Shown: positions 7,248 through 14,646, counted from the stretch's first letter. The stretch is DNA of 17,661 bases from an uncultured Thalassolituus sp. (GCA_913054055.1 CAJXIT010000024.1:1-17661); one strand, 5' to 3'. Numbers and translations: made by a program. Notes: generated by a model from the letters alone, not told the origin.

Positions 7248-7897
7248 TATTGAGCCTCCTTCTTAGCTTGAGAACAAAATGGTGTATTGGATAATTCATC
7301 TAATGATTCACTGGTTAGCTGTGTCCAGCATGAACGAAACAGTTGTTGTTGGAAGTGTTCGCTTTTCCAAAAATCGGGGTTCACCAATAAAAATTCGCAA
7401 CTTGTGAAAATATGGTTGGTGGCAAGGCCCACTAACAGCTCAACAGGCATGTCTGAAAAAGTACCTAATGTCTGACCTTTTTCAAATAGGGTATTCCACT
7501 CAGAAAATGCACTTTCTACTCGTTCACGGGTTTCCGAGTTAATATGTGCCGAATCGCTGAATTGCGTTAAAAACTTAAATTTACAAGGATTTTCCAGAAC
7601 CCAAGCAATCATAGAAGACCAAACGGATTGAAATGTCTCTTCAATGAATGCTTGATTCATGTTTTCTGGATTAGACAGAACGTCTTGATTGATTGAGGTG
7701 ATTAGCAGTTCTTTCAGGTTGAGCTTAATGTCTAAATATAAGGCGCTGATTAAATCTTCTTTGGTTTTAAAGTGATGAAATAGAGTGCCTGTGGCCACTT
7801 GTGCTGTTTTAGATATAGCCGAGGTAGGGGTTTTTTCAAATCCCTGTTTTATGAACAAGCCTAGGGCGGCTTCTAAGATAATATCCCGTTTACTCAT
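7247..7897 (-). CDS. TetR/AcrR family transcriptional regulator
   Basis: The 216-residue protein has an N-terminal TetR helix-turn-helix (about residues 5-50). It is recognised by ILEAALGLFIKQGFEKTPTSAISKTAQVATGTLFHHFKTKEDL, given here only as its positions 7-49, with the GTLFHHF recognition-helix end typical of the family. The all-helical C-terminal part is the ligand-binding domain and is not conserved enough to name a ligand. It is followed by the MBL-fold lipoprotein with a TAATG overlap, so it most likely represses its own operon, and possibly the divergent short-chain dehydrogenase. Candidate operator repeats lie in the 367-base divergent spacer. Confidence 0.9.
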   Translation of the reverse strand: MSKRDIILEAALGLFIKQGFEKTPTSAISKTAQVATGTLFHHFKTKEDLISALYLDIKLNLKELLITSINQDVLSNPENMNQAFIEETFQSVWSSMIAWVLENPCKFKFLTQFSDSAHINSETRERVESAFSEWNTLFEKGQTLGTFSDMPVELLVGLATNHIFTSCEFLLVNPDFWKSEHFQQQLFRSCWTQLTSESLDELSNTPFCSQAKKEAQ

Positions 7898-7991
7898 AAC
7901 GGCTCCGTTCCCTAATGTTTGCTTGGCACATGGTGGTTTTGCTTCAACTCGTCAACCATGTGGTTTACGCATTAATATGGATATTGGATGT

Positions 7992-8032
7992 GGTTAAAAA
8001 ATGCTTAACCGACTAATCAGTCTAGTTTGGTT
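7992..8032. promoter_or_regulatory. Candidate TetR operator region in the divergent tetR/SDR spacer
   Basis: The 367-base spacer 7898-8264 holds no credible gene. Within it are two abutting inverted repeats. GGTTAA-N7-TTAACC spans 7992-8010. The quasi-palindrome at 8007-8032 has AACC/GGTT outer arms and a GACT-AATC-AGTC core; on the minus strand it reads TAGACTGATTAGTC, close to the TAGAC(T/C)GA half-site style of several TetR repressors. A further half-site GGTCTAG lies at 8130-8136, and AGCTA-GT-TAGCT lies at 8158-8169. The site is about 110-135 bases before the tetR start. Promoter boxes could not be assigned with confidence. Confidence 0.4.
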
Positions 8033-8264
8033 GAAAAGGGTGATTAGGGCAATAGAACATTCTTGCTGTATTTGGGTTTGATTGTTTCAAATATGGTGTT
8101 AATTCTATTGATTAATAAAACTTATTAATGGTCTAGTTATATTTATTTGTTCAAATAAGCTAGTTAGCTGTTACTAAGAATCATTAAATTGCGCTGTTCA
8201 GCTACATCTACCACGTAATATAGTGCTTTTGTTTTTATTAGTGTGAATAACGGAGTCATCAGGC

Positions 8265-9089
8265 ATGGCAGATTTAAAAGGCAAAACCCTATTCATTACC
8301 GGTGCCAGTCGCGGCATCGGCAGAGAGATCGCTTTAAAGTGTGCCAAAGACGGCGCCAATATCATCATTGCTGCAAAATCAGATGAACCACATCCTAAAC
8401 TTCCAGGCACCATTCATTCGGTTGCGGAAGAAGTGGTGGCTGCAGGGGGGCAAGCCTTGGCCATTAAGGTTGATGTGCGTGATGAAGAAAATGTAGAAGC
8501 GGCATTGAAACAAGCGGCGGAAAAATTTGGTGGCATTGACGCGGTTATTAATAACGCAGGTGCCATTCGTTTAACCCCTGCAGCTAAAACACCCATTAAG
8601 CGTTTTGATTTGATGCATCAAATTAATACTCGTGCGGTTCTATTGTGCTCGCAGTTGGCGTTACCGTATTTAGAGAAATCTGAAAACGGCCACATCATTA
8701 ATCTTTCTCCGCCATTGAACATGGATAAAAAATGGATGAAACCTTACATTCCTTACACCATTAGTAAGTATGGCATGTCTATGTTGACCCTTGGTTTAGC
8801 TGAAGAGTTTCGTCGTGTCGGTGTCGCGGTTAACTCACTATGGCCACAAACGACTATCGCCACTTCAGCGGTTGAATTTGAGGCGGGTGCAGCGATTTTA
8901 CCTGTATCAAGAACCCCTGCGATCATGGCAGATGCGGCTTATGAAATTTTAACCACTGACAGCAAAGAGCTAACAGGTGAGTTATTGATTGATGAACAGT
9001 TGCTAAAAGAACGGGGCGTAACAGATTTTATTGGTTATCAGCATGATCCTGATTGCAAGAAACTGTACACAGATTTGTTTGTTGATTAA
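8265..9089 (+). CDS. Short-chain dehydrogenase/reductase, HSDL2-like (SDR_c09)
   Basis: This 274-residue NAD(P)-dependent SDR shows TGASRGIG (12-19, cofactor loop), a VINNAGA motif, Ser148 in NLSPPLN and YTISK (Tyr164, Lys168), followed by YGMSMLTLGLAEEF. The NLSPP...YTISKYGMSM block is characteristic of hydroxysteroid-dehydrogenase-like protein 2 and its bacterial homologues, which lack the C-terminal SCP2 domain of the animal protein. The substrate is unknown; long-chain or fatty acyl-derived hydroxy compounds are a family-level guess. The ATG has CGGAG nine bases upstream. It is divergent from the tetR operon and ends at its own terminator, so it is probably a single transcription unit. 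Confidence 0.93.
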   Translation: MADLKGKTLFITGASRGIGREIALKCAKDGANIIIAAKSDEPHPKLPGTIHSVAEEVVAAGGQALAIKVDVRDEENVEAALKQAAEKFGGIDAVINNAGAIRLTPAAKTPIKRFDLMHQINTRAVLLCSQLALPYLEKSENGHIINLSPPLNMDKKWMKPYIPYTISKYGMSMLTLGLAEEFRRVGVAVNSLWPQTTIATSAVEFEAGAAILPVSRTPAIMADAAYEILTTDSKELTGELLIDEQLLKERGVTDFIGYQHDPDCKKLYTDLFVD

Positions 9090-9122
9090 TCAACTTTAAA
9101 ATACCTTTCGAGCGTATTTGGT

Positions 9123-9163
9123 AAAAGCCGTAAGCCTATATATACTGGGTTTACGGTTTTTTT
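9123..9163 (+). terminator. Intrinsic terminator of the HSDL2-like gene
   Basis: AAAAGCCGTAA-GCC, an AT-rich loop, then GGG-TTTACGGTTT form a stem followed by a run of seven or more T, 34 bases after the SDR stop. It separates the SDR from the asparaginase homologue, which starts 25 bases further on. Confidence 0.85.
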
Positions 9164-9187
9164 GTGGTTAGGCATTAAGGAAAAATT

Positions 9188-9670
9188 ATGGATAAATTAT
9201 TGGTGTTAACCACTGGCGGCACACTTGATAAGGTGTATTTTGATGCACTCAGTGAGTTTCAAGTGGGTGATCCAGTGGCTGCTGATATTTTAACGGCCAT
9301 GAATGTAAATTTTGAATTTGAACTTAAAGAGATTTGCCGCAAGGACAGTTTAGAGCTTACTGACGAAGACCGTGAAAATATAAAAGCAGCCATAGCAGCA
9401 AGCGATGCTGATTATGTATTAATCACGCACGGAACAGACACCATGGTGGATAGTGCCAATTTCATTGGTGAACACAATAAGGTCATTATTTTTACCGGTG
9501 CCATGCAACCCGCTGCATTTTCTAATACAGATGCCGTGTTTAATATTGGCACAGCAGTGGGGGCGTTCAGTATGGCGCAACCGGGCAGTTATATTGCCAT
9601 GAGCGGACAGGTTTATTCTGCTAATAAAGTTTTTAAGAATTATGATTCGCGCCGTTTCGAAGGCAAGTAG
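9188..9670 (+). CDS. Single-domain asparaginase-family protein
   Basis: The 160-residue protein equals only the N-terminal domain of an L-asparaginase (usual length about 330). It keeps the catalytic signatures: TTGGTLDK with the nucleophile Thr12, and ITHGTDTM with Thr83-Asp84. Lys147, in SANKVFKN, aligns by position with the third active-site Lys. The C-terminal domain is absent, and the stop TAG is followed by unrelated intergenic sequence, so no frameshifted remainder is seen. Other free-standing asparaginase N-domains are known in marine gammaproteobacteria, so this is probably a real short gene. Whether it hydrolyses asparagine is uncertain, because the classical active site is completed by a neighbouring subunit. 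AAGGA lies before the ATG. The gene follows a terminator and must have its own promoter in a very short gap or rely on read-through. Confidence 0.85.
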   Translation: MDKLLVLTTGGTLDKVYFDALSEFQVGDPVAADILTAMNVNFEFELKEICRKDSLELTDEDRENIKAAIAASDADYVLITHGTDTMVDSANFIGEHNKVIIFTGAMQPAAFSNTDAVFNIGTAVGAFSMAQPGSYIAMSGQVYSANKVFKNYDSRRFEGK

Positions 9671-9737
9671 ATTAATCTGAGTGATTATTAACCAGCTTAT
9701 GCTTTCTCTTTTATCCTTTATCATTGGATAGAAAAAC

Positions 9738-9766
9738 TTTTCAAAAATGCGTGCTTGTTATATAGT
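9738..9766 (+). promoter_or_regulatory. Putative sigma-70 promoter of tRNA-Pro
   Basis: TTTTCA (9738-9743), a 17-base spacer, then TATAGT (9761-9766) lie about 44 bases before the mature tRNA. The -10 differs from consensus at one base and the -35 at two. The position suits a tRNA transcript with a short leader. Confidence 0.5.
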
Positions 9767-9809
9767 TTTCTGCCAAATCAGACAGCGCATCAGCTGTGTG
9801 ATTTTTAGT

Positions 9810-9886
9810 CGGAGCGTAGCGCAGCCTGGTAGCGCACTTGCATGGGGTGCAAGGGGTCGTGGGTTCAAATCCCCCCGTTCCGACCA
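9810..9886 (+). tRNA. tRNA-Pro (anticodon GGG)
   Basis: The 77-base sequence folds as a complete cloverleaf. The acceptor stem is CGGAGCG/CGTTCCG with one G-U pair, discriminator A and encoded CCA. The D arm contains GCGCAGCCTGGTAGCGC. The anticodon stem CTTGC/GCAAG closes the loop ATGGGGT with anticodon GGG at 9844-9846. The T arm is GGGTTCAAATCCC-like. The layout closely follows E. coli proL. It reads CCC and, by wobble, CCU codons. It stands alone between the asparaginase homologue and a small gene. No repeat of its 3' end is seen downstream in the window, so no integrated element is indicated. Confidence 0.97.
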
Positions 9887-10046
9887 ATCTTTTCTTAACC
9901 TTTCTTTTACGATCAAATATTACCTCATAAGCATTCAATGTTGTGAGCGCCATCACCTTTCTCCTATACATTTATATCTATAGTCGTAGTTTCAGCTAGC
10001 CATTTTTCAGCCAGAATAGATAAAACAACAAACGGTGAGACACACC

Positions 10047-10292
10047 ATGACCACTGGAAACTTACAACTTATTCAAAATCGTTCTCAAGCGGTGCAGGTA
10101 ATCCATGCTTTACGCGACCTGTGTGACGAAAAAGAAAAGTCTATTCTCATGCCTGAAATTCGCACGATTGTCGATGGCATTTCGATCAAAACCATCGACT
10201 CACTGGTGCCGGCCACTAATCGCTTAATATCAGCCTATTTAAGAGAGCACGGCGACTTTAATAGCTCAATTAAAGACATACTCTTTAATTAA
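10047..10292 (+). CDS. Small hypothetical protein (81 residues)
   Basis: I do not recognise this protein. I chose the ATG at 10047 because GGTGAG precedes it at a fitting distance; a GTG at 10035 would add four residues. The protein is soluble, without a signal peptide or membrane segment. It appears mostly helical: an amphipathic start (LQLIQNRSQAVQVIHALRDL), a charged turn (CDEKEKS), then two more helices ending in LREHGDFNSSIKDILFN. The composition and helical periodicity favour a real gene, perhaps a small regulatory or adaptor protein, but nothing supports a specific role. It stands between tRNA-Pro and the cytosine deaminase, with a perfect hairpin 12 bases after its stop. Confidence 0.6.
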   Translation: MTTGNLQLIQNRSQAVQVIHALRDLCDEKEKSILMPEIRTIVDGISIKTIDSLVPATNRLISAYLREHGDFNSSIKDILFN

Positions 10293-10303
10293 CCTCTCAT
10301 GCA

Positions 10304-10321
10304 GGCCGTTTAACAACGGCC
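10304..10321 (+). terminator. Hairpin after the small hypothetical gene
   Basis: GGCCGTT-TAAC-AACGGCC is a perfect 7-bp GC-rich stem with a 4-base loop, placed where a terminator of the small gene would be. No T-tract follows (GATGTAATC), so efficient intrinsic termination is doubtful. Confidence 0.45.
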
Positions 10322-10420
10322 GATGTAATCAACTCTTCTGATACACTCAGAACCGTTCCCCTCACTAAAATCCATTCTGCTGCTATATTTAATTTATGTG
10401 CGAAACAATGAGAGAAGCGA

Positions 10421-10858
10421 ATGGATGAATATTTAAAGGCTGCTATCGATGAAGCTAAAGCAGGTTTAAACGCTGGTGGTATTCCAATTGGTTCTGTTTT
10501 GGTCATTGATGGCAAAATAGTCGGTAGGGGTCATAATCAAAGAGTACAAAAGGGCAGCAGCGTTTTGCATGCTGAAATGGATTGCTTTGAAAATGCAGGT
10601 CGAATCAAAGCGGCGGATTATAAAAAAGCCACACTGTATTCAACGCTTTCTCCTTGTGATATGTGCAGTGGCGCTATTTTATTATATGGAATTAAAAATG
10701 TGGTGGTGGGTGAAAATAAAACCTTCATTGGCCCTGAGACTTATTTAAAGTCCCGTGGTGTAAATGTCACCATTGATGATAATGAAGAATGCAAAGCGTT
10801 AATGAAAAGCTTTATCGAAAATAACCCTGAGCTTTGGAATGAAGATATTGGGGAGTGA
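10421..10858 (+). CDS. Cytosine deaminase, yeast FCY1-like (zinc CDA superfamily)
   Basis: This 145-residue zinc deaminase has His50-Ala-Glu52 (zinc ligand and proton shuttle) and PCDMC with zinc ligands Cys79 and Cys82. Beyond the motifs, long stretches recall yeast cytosine deaminase Fcy1: GGIPIGSVLV, GRGHNQR.QKGS, LYSTLSPCDMCSGAI and YGIKNVVVGEN. The C-terminal end LWNEDIGE matches the segment that holds the base-specificity Asp in the yeast enzyme. It should convert cytosine to uracil for pyrimidine salvage, in the cytoplasm. This family is unrelated to E. coli CodA. Alternatives are another free-base deaminase such as an isocytosine or guanine type, but the C-terminal match makes cytosine more likely. 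AGAGAAG precedes the ATG. No permease gene is adjacent. It is convergent with the histidine kinase, 13 bases apart. Confidence 0.9.
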   Translation: MDEYLKAAIDEAKAGLNAGGIPIGSVLVIDGKIVGRGHNQRVQKGSSVLHAEMDCFENAGRIKAADYKKATLYSTLSPCDMCSGAILLYGIKNVVVGENKTFIGPETYLKSRGVNVTIDDNEECKALMKSFIENNPELWNEDIGE

Positions 10859-10871
10859 TATCTGGTATTGG

Positions 10872-13214
10872 CTAAGTGTTGATTACAACCGGGAAAGATA
10901 ACTTTAATTTCATTCCCACTTCAGCATCAAGCATTTCAATTTTCCCGTTTAACAGTTGTGTAATGATGTTATAGGTTAAATACATCCCTAATCCAATTTT
11001 TCCTTGACTGCCACGCATGGTGGTATAAAACGGATTGAATAGTTCTTTTTGACCTGTGTTAGAAAGCCCTGTGCCATTGTCTTGATATTCTATAAAAACG
11101 GTGTTGTCTTGGATGCCTGCTGAGATATAAATACTGTGATTTGTATCTTTTGAAAACCCGTGATCAAGGCTATTGCTTACCAGCTGATGAATGGCTTCGC
11201 TGATGGCTTGGTTATAGCTGGTGAGCTGCAGTGTTTCTGCACAGTCTATTGTTGTAGTGACTTTCTTTTCTTTCAGTAAGGCATTACTGAGCTCTAAACC
11301 ATTTTCTATGGTTTCGTATAAGCGAGCGTTAAATGTTTGGTAGTCTAATTGATTGACCGATATATGTTTAAATTGTTTGATTAGATCGCGTATACGAATC
11401 AGGTTTTTTTCTGTGAATTGAAGGGAGTCAATTTCATCGGTCAGAATATCTTTGAAAATGGCTTGTGTGAGCTTTTTATCTTCAAACGAATGGGCAAGGT
11501 TGTTTATTAGGTCTTTAATGTGGCTTAAGCCAGTAATGGATGAGCCAAGAGGTGTGTTGAGTTCATGACAGATACCTACTATGAGTTGCTCTAGGGTGTT
11601 CATTTTGTCTTTTATGGCCTGATCTCTTAAATATTCATTATCTTTACGTTCTGAAATATCAATCATGGACCCTTCAAAATATTCAATTTGATCATCATGG
11701 GAAAGTACTGGGCGCATGGATAGAGAAACCCATTTACACTTTCCGGACTTGTCTTTTACTTGATCTTCAAAATCCACCAGTTCACCTTTTTTCTTCATGA
11801 TTTTCATGAGTTTGTTAGGCACGCTGTGATCCACTGAAATGTCAGATATGTTTTTCGATATGTCAGAACTCATAAGTGCTTGGATGCTGTCAAAACCCAA
11901 TATACGGCAGAAAGCATTATTAACAGACATAACCTTTCCGGTTTTATTTATCTGAAAGTTACCGGAAACAGATTCGCTGTAAAGTTTTTTGTAACGATTC
12001 AAGTTAATGATGTTGTCGTTTTGAGCTTGAATCAGATCTTTTTTTGCCGCATCAATTCTTTGGGCCAATGCCAAAGAAAGCACAACCATTTCAATAAAGA
12101 ATCCTATTTGATAAACATGCTGCGTGAAAAAGTTGTTAGGCATTAAACCTAAGCTTTTTAAGTTACTACTGACTAATCCAACCATAAATAGTGAAATGGC
12201 CACAGTAAAATACTGTGCCGATCGATTTCCTTTTATGGACAGTGAAATCCCCAGTATCATTGCCGAGCCATTAACCAGTAATGAAAACAATACTTCTACC
12301 GGTACTATTTTTGAATACGGAAGAATGGCACCTAAGATTGGAAAAAACGATACGATACTTAATAAACCCAAAAAATAGGTTCGATACCAGGTTTGAGTTT
12401 TTAATACTTGTAATAATTCAAGCATAAAAATAATGCTGGTAGCTTGTATCAAACCATTAAATATGGGAAAAACTTTACTATTGAGTTCAGGAGTATTTGG
12501 CCAAAGATACTGAAATGCGGAACCATCATAGGCATAGGATGTTACCATGCAGGCAAAAATATGAATCACATAGAATAAATACACTCTGTCTTTTATGGCT
12601 GCAAAAATAAAAAAGTTATAAAAAAGCATTAACCATAAAATACCGCTTACAAACCCTCTGAAAAAGTTATTGGCTCGTTCAGCCTCGGTGAATATCTTCT
12701 TGCTTGTGATATCAATGGGGATATCAAGTGAGCCGCTTGTTGATGCTCGTAAATAAACAGTCAGTACATCGTTTTGCTGTAAATAGTAAGGAAAAACGAA
12801 ATCAATGTATTTTTCTACTCGGCTCTCGAATGCTCTTGCGTCGCCGGTTTTAATTGGCGGTAATGGCACGCCATTTACGAAGCTATAGTTATCTAGGTAA
12901 TCAATGAGTGGGTAGGGAATGTGTAATATGTAGTCGTCGGGTTGTTTGACCGTTAATGAGAATCTTAGCCATAGTGCATCGGGACGAAAACTGAAGTTAA
13001 TATTGCTGCTGGTGATGTGAGACCAGTTATCAGATGTTTTGACTTGTTCAAGGTTTAAAGTACTGCTTGGGTCCAGTAGATACTCCACTTCCGTGGACAA
13101 TCTGTGGGTGATACTGTGATCTACAAGAAAAGGGCTTGAATGAGAATATGACGATAGAGTACCCATAGCTATGGTTATAAGGGCTAATCTAAGAAGGCGT
13201 TGGAAATTGAGCAT
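10872..13214 (-). CDS. Membrane sensor histidine kinase, 7TMR-DISM plus PAS
   Basis: From the ATG at 13214 the protein has 780 residues. I preferred this start because AGGAGG lies upstream and it gives a clean signal peptide (LLRLALITIAMG); an ATG at 13253 has no ribosome binding site. Domains in order: signal peptide; a periplasmic 7TMR-DISMED2 jelly-roll domain (about 30-170); a seven-helix 7TMR-DISM membrane region (about 180-390); a short coiled linker; PAS with its C-terminal cap (about 410-520); a phospho-acceptor helix with His550 in CHELNTPLG; and an ATPase domain with Asn681 (N box), DNGTG at 712 (G1) and GKIGLGMYL (G2). All catalytic boxes are present. There is no receiver domain and no response regulator nearby, so the partner is unknown. 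DISMED2 domains are thought to bind carbohydrate-like ligands; the real signal is unknown. Confidence 0.92.
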   Translation of the reverse strand: MLNFQRLLRLALITIAMGTLSSYSHSSPFLVDHSITHRLSTEVEYLLDPSSTLNLEQVKTSDNWSHITSSNINFSFRPDALWLRFSLTVKQPDDYILHIPYPLIDYLDNYSFVNGVPLPPIKTGDARAFESRVEKYIDFVFPYYLQQNDVLTVYLRASTSGSLDIPIDITSKKIFTEAERANNFFRGFVSGILWLMLFYNFFIFAAIKDRVYLFYVIHIFACMVTSYAYDGSAFQYLWPNTPELNSKVFPIFNGLIQATSIIFMLELLQVLKTQTWYRTYFLGLLSIVSFFPILGAILPYSKIVPVEVLFSLLVNGSAMILGISLSIKGNRSAQYFTVAISLFMVGLVSSNLKSLGLMPNNFFTQHVYQIGFFIEMVVLSLALAQRIDAAKKDLIQAQNDNIINLNRYKKLYSESVSGNFQINKTGKVMSVNNAFCRILGFDSIQALMSSDISKNISDISVDHSVPNKLMKIMKKKGELVDFEDQVKDKSGKCKWVSLSMRPVLSHDDQIEYFEGSMIDISERKDNEYLRDQAIKDKMNTLEQLIVGICHELNTPLGSSITGLSHIKDLINNLAHSFEDKKLTQAIFKDILTDEIDSLQFTEKNLIRIRDLIKQFKHISVNQLDYQTFNARLYETIENGLELSNALLKEKKVTTTIDCAETLQLTSYNQAISEAIHQLVSNSLDHGFSKDTNHSIYISAGIQDNTVFIEYQDNGTGLSNTGQKELFNPFYTTMRGSQGKIGLGMYLTYNIITQLLNGKIEMLDAEVGMKLKLSFPVVINT

Positions 13215-13273
13215 TGCCCCTGGCACCCTCCTGTTAAATAGACTGTTAGTCATTTAAGACTAGTATAGCTTGC

Positions 13274-13302
13274 TTACTTTGCAGCCATTCATTCGTTATA
13301 AT
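13274..13302 (+). promoter_or_regulatory. Putative promoter of miaE
   Basis: A perfect TATAAT lies at 13297-13302, 37 bases before the miaE ATG. The best-spaced -35 (17 bases) is TTACTT at 13274-13279, a poor match, so the promoter may be weak or need an activator. The same short spacer must also hold the divergent histidine kinase promoter. Confidence 0.45.
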
Positions 13303-13338
13303 ACTTGCTTTGTTGTTACCTAGATTTTATGAGTACCC

Positions 13339-13971
13339 ATGGCCAAAACTGTTGAAGAATTAATGCAGCCTGTATTGGATTATTTGCTGTGTGCCACCCC
13401 TGATGAGTGGGTTGAAGCTGCCCTTAAATTCCCAGAGACCATTTTAATTGACCATGCTGCTAATGAATTGAAAGCGGCCCAGTCTGCCATGACCTTAATG
13501 TCTCGGAACCCACATAAGGTGGATGTTTTAAATAAAATGTCACGACTGGCCAGAGAAGAGTTGGTGCATTTTGAACAAGTGATGAAAATATTAAGGCAAC
13601 GTGATATTAAATACTTACCGTTAAAGGCAAGCCCTTATGCATCAAAGATGGCTAAATTCATTCGTAAAACCAATGAAGAAATCTTAATTGATAACTTAAT
13701 CATTGGCAGCATCATCGAAGCCAGGTCATGTGAACGCTTTTATAAAATTGCACCCCATTTGGATCAAGAGCTTGAGAAATTTTATTTATCATTATTAAAG
13801 TCTGAAGCCCGTCATTTTACCGACTACCTTGGCCTTGCTCAGAAATACAGCAAAGACCCCATTGATGATCGTGTTCAGTTTTTCTTAGAAGCAGAGCGAG
13901 ATGCGATTTTACAACCGGACAATTTAATGCGGCTTCACAGTGGTATGCCAACGGATAATATGCGTACGTAA
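13339..13971 (+). CDS. miaE: tRNA-(ms2io6A)-hydroxylase MiaE
   Basis: This 210-residue non-haem diiron monooxygenase hydroxylates the isopentenyl group of ms2i6A at position 37 of tRNAs reading UNN codons, the last step after MiaA and MiaB. Two ExxH diiron motifs are visible: Glu74-Leu-Val-His77 in REELVHFEQV and Glu156-Ala-Arg-His159 in SEARHFTDYLG. Glu127 in IIEARSCERFY is a further likely ligand. The N-terminal FPETILIDHAANELKAA segment is also typical. The length and composition match the ferritin-like MiaE family well. The Shine-Dalgarno is weak (GAG). The gene is monocistronic, divergent from the histidine kinase and convergent with the TonB-like gene, whose 3' end holds its terminator. 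Confidence 0.95.
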   Translation: MAKTVEELMQPVLDYLLCATPDEWVEAALKFPETILIDHAANELKAAQSAMTLMSRNPHKVDVLNKMSRLAREELVHFEQVMKILRQRDIKYLPLKASPYASKMAKFIRKTNEEILIDNLIIGSIIEARSCERFYKIAPHLDQELEKFYLSLLKSEARHFTDYLGLAQKYSKDPIDDRVQFFLEAERDAILQPDNLMRLHSGMPTDNMRT

Positions 13972-13983
13972 AGAGTTAGGACG

Positions 13984-14646
13984 TTATTGCTCCGTTTGAT
14001 GTGAAATTTTAATGGCCAGCTTTAAGCTGGCTTTTTTTATGTCGCTTGGGAAAGGGGGCAGGGGATTAGCATTTAATACCTGTCGATTCAGCCATTGCTG
14101 ATAACGCTTCGGGCCACTGATTAATTGAATATCGACTCTTGTGGCAATGCCCATTTTTAAAATGTTTAAATGAACGATGGCTTGGCCTTGGTTAGGGGCA
14201 TTTTTAATTTTCTTTAATAAGTGCTGTGTCACTAACTGTCGGTAACGGGTTTGTGGGGTGGCGTCTTTACCTGACTGATCCGCTAACGCGCCTTTATTAC
14301 TGGTAGATTGGGCTTTTCGTGTTTCAAGGTGTGGGCTGTTAATTTGTAACGTTTGCTGACTCATGTTTTCAATGGGTTGTGTTTGTTTGCCATTGATACC
14401 TGTGGTTTGAGCATTATCTGACTTTTGGCTGGCTGCTTGGGTATCCTGTGTGTGATCACTGATTTTTGTGGGTTGATTGGCCACATGCTCTAATAAAATT
14501 ACCTGACCTTTGCCTAAAGAAGATTGTTGCTGAGTATCCGGTTGAAAAAATATCACGGCCAATACAATGAGGTGAATGATCACCGAGATGGCAATGGCGA
14601 CCCCCAGTATTTGGTCAGAATTTAAGCGCTTTAATGGATTGGTCAT
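13984..14646 (-). CDS. TonB-like energy transducer protein (C-terminal TonB/TolA-type domain)
   Basis: From the ATG at 14646 the protein has 220 residues; an upstream TTG at 14676 is less likely. It has a short cytoplasmic start and one membrane helix (ILGVAIAISVIIHLIVLAVI, about residues 14-33), of the HLxxL kind seen in TonB. A long low-complexity linker rich in Gln, Ser and Thr rather than the usual Pro-Glu/Pro-Lys follows (about 40-135). The C-terminal domain begins at YRQLVTQHLLKKIKNAPNQGQ and has the TonB-type strands AIVHLNILKMGIATRVDIQLISG and the end motif NPLPPFP. It probably contacts the outer membrane from the inner membrane. No exbB/exbD or tolQR lies nearby, so it would use partners from elsewhere. 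Its last codons overlap the miaE terminator hairpin. Confidence 0.7.
   Translation of the reverse strand: MTNPLKRLNSDQILGVAIAISVIIHLIVLAVIFFQPDTQQQSSLGKGQVILLEHVANQPTKISDHTQDTQAASQKSDNAQTTGINGKQTQPIENMSQQTLQINSPHLETRKAQSTSNKGALADQSGKDATPQTRYRQLVTQHLLKKIKNAPNQGQAIVHLNILKMGIATRVDIQLISGPKRYQQWLNRQVLNANPLPPFPSDIKKASLKLAIKISHQTEQ
14015..14038 (+). terminator. Intrinsic terminator of miaE, inside the convergent TonB-like gene
   Basis: GCCAGC-TTTAA-GCTGGC followed by seven T is a canonical intrinsic terminator, 44 bases after the miaE stop. On the other strand it encodes the last residues of the TonB-like protein (KKASLKLA), so the structure is under both coding and termination constraint. Confidence 0.85.

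Noticed and set aside
9741..9983. Open frames on both strands across the tRNA-Pro region
   Set aside because: They read through the tRNA; GSALAWGARGRGFKSPRS is the usual false peptide from tRNA sequence. No ribosome binding site of note.
9810..10046. tRNA-Pro as an integration site of a mobile element
   Set aside because: No duplicated tRNA 3' end and no integrase or phage gene in the window.
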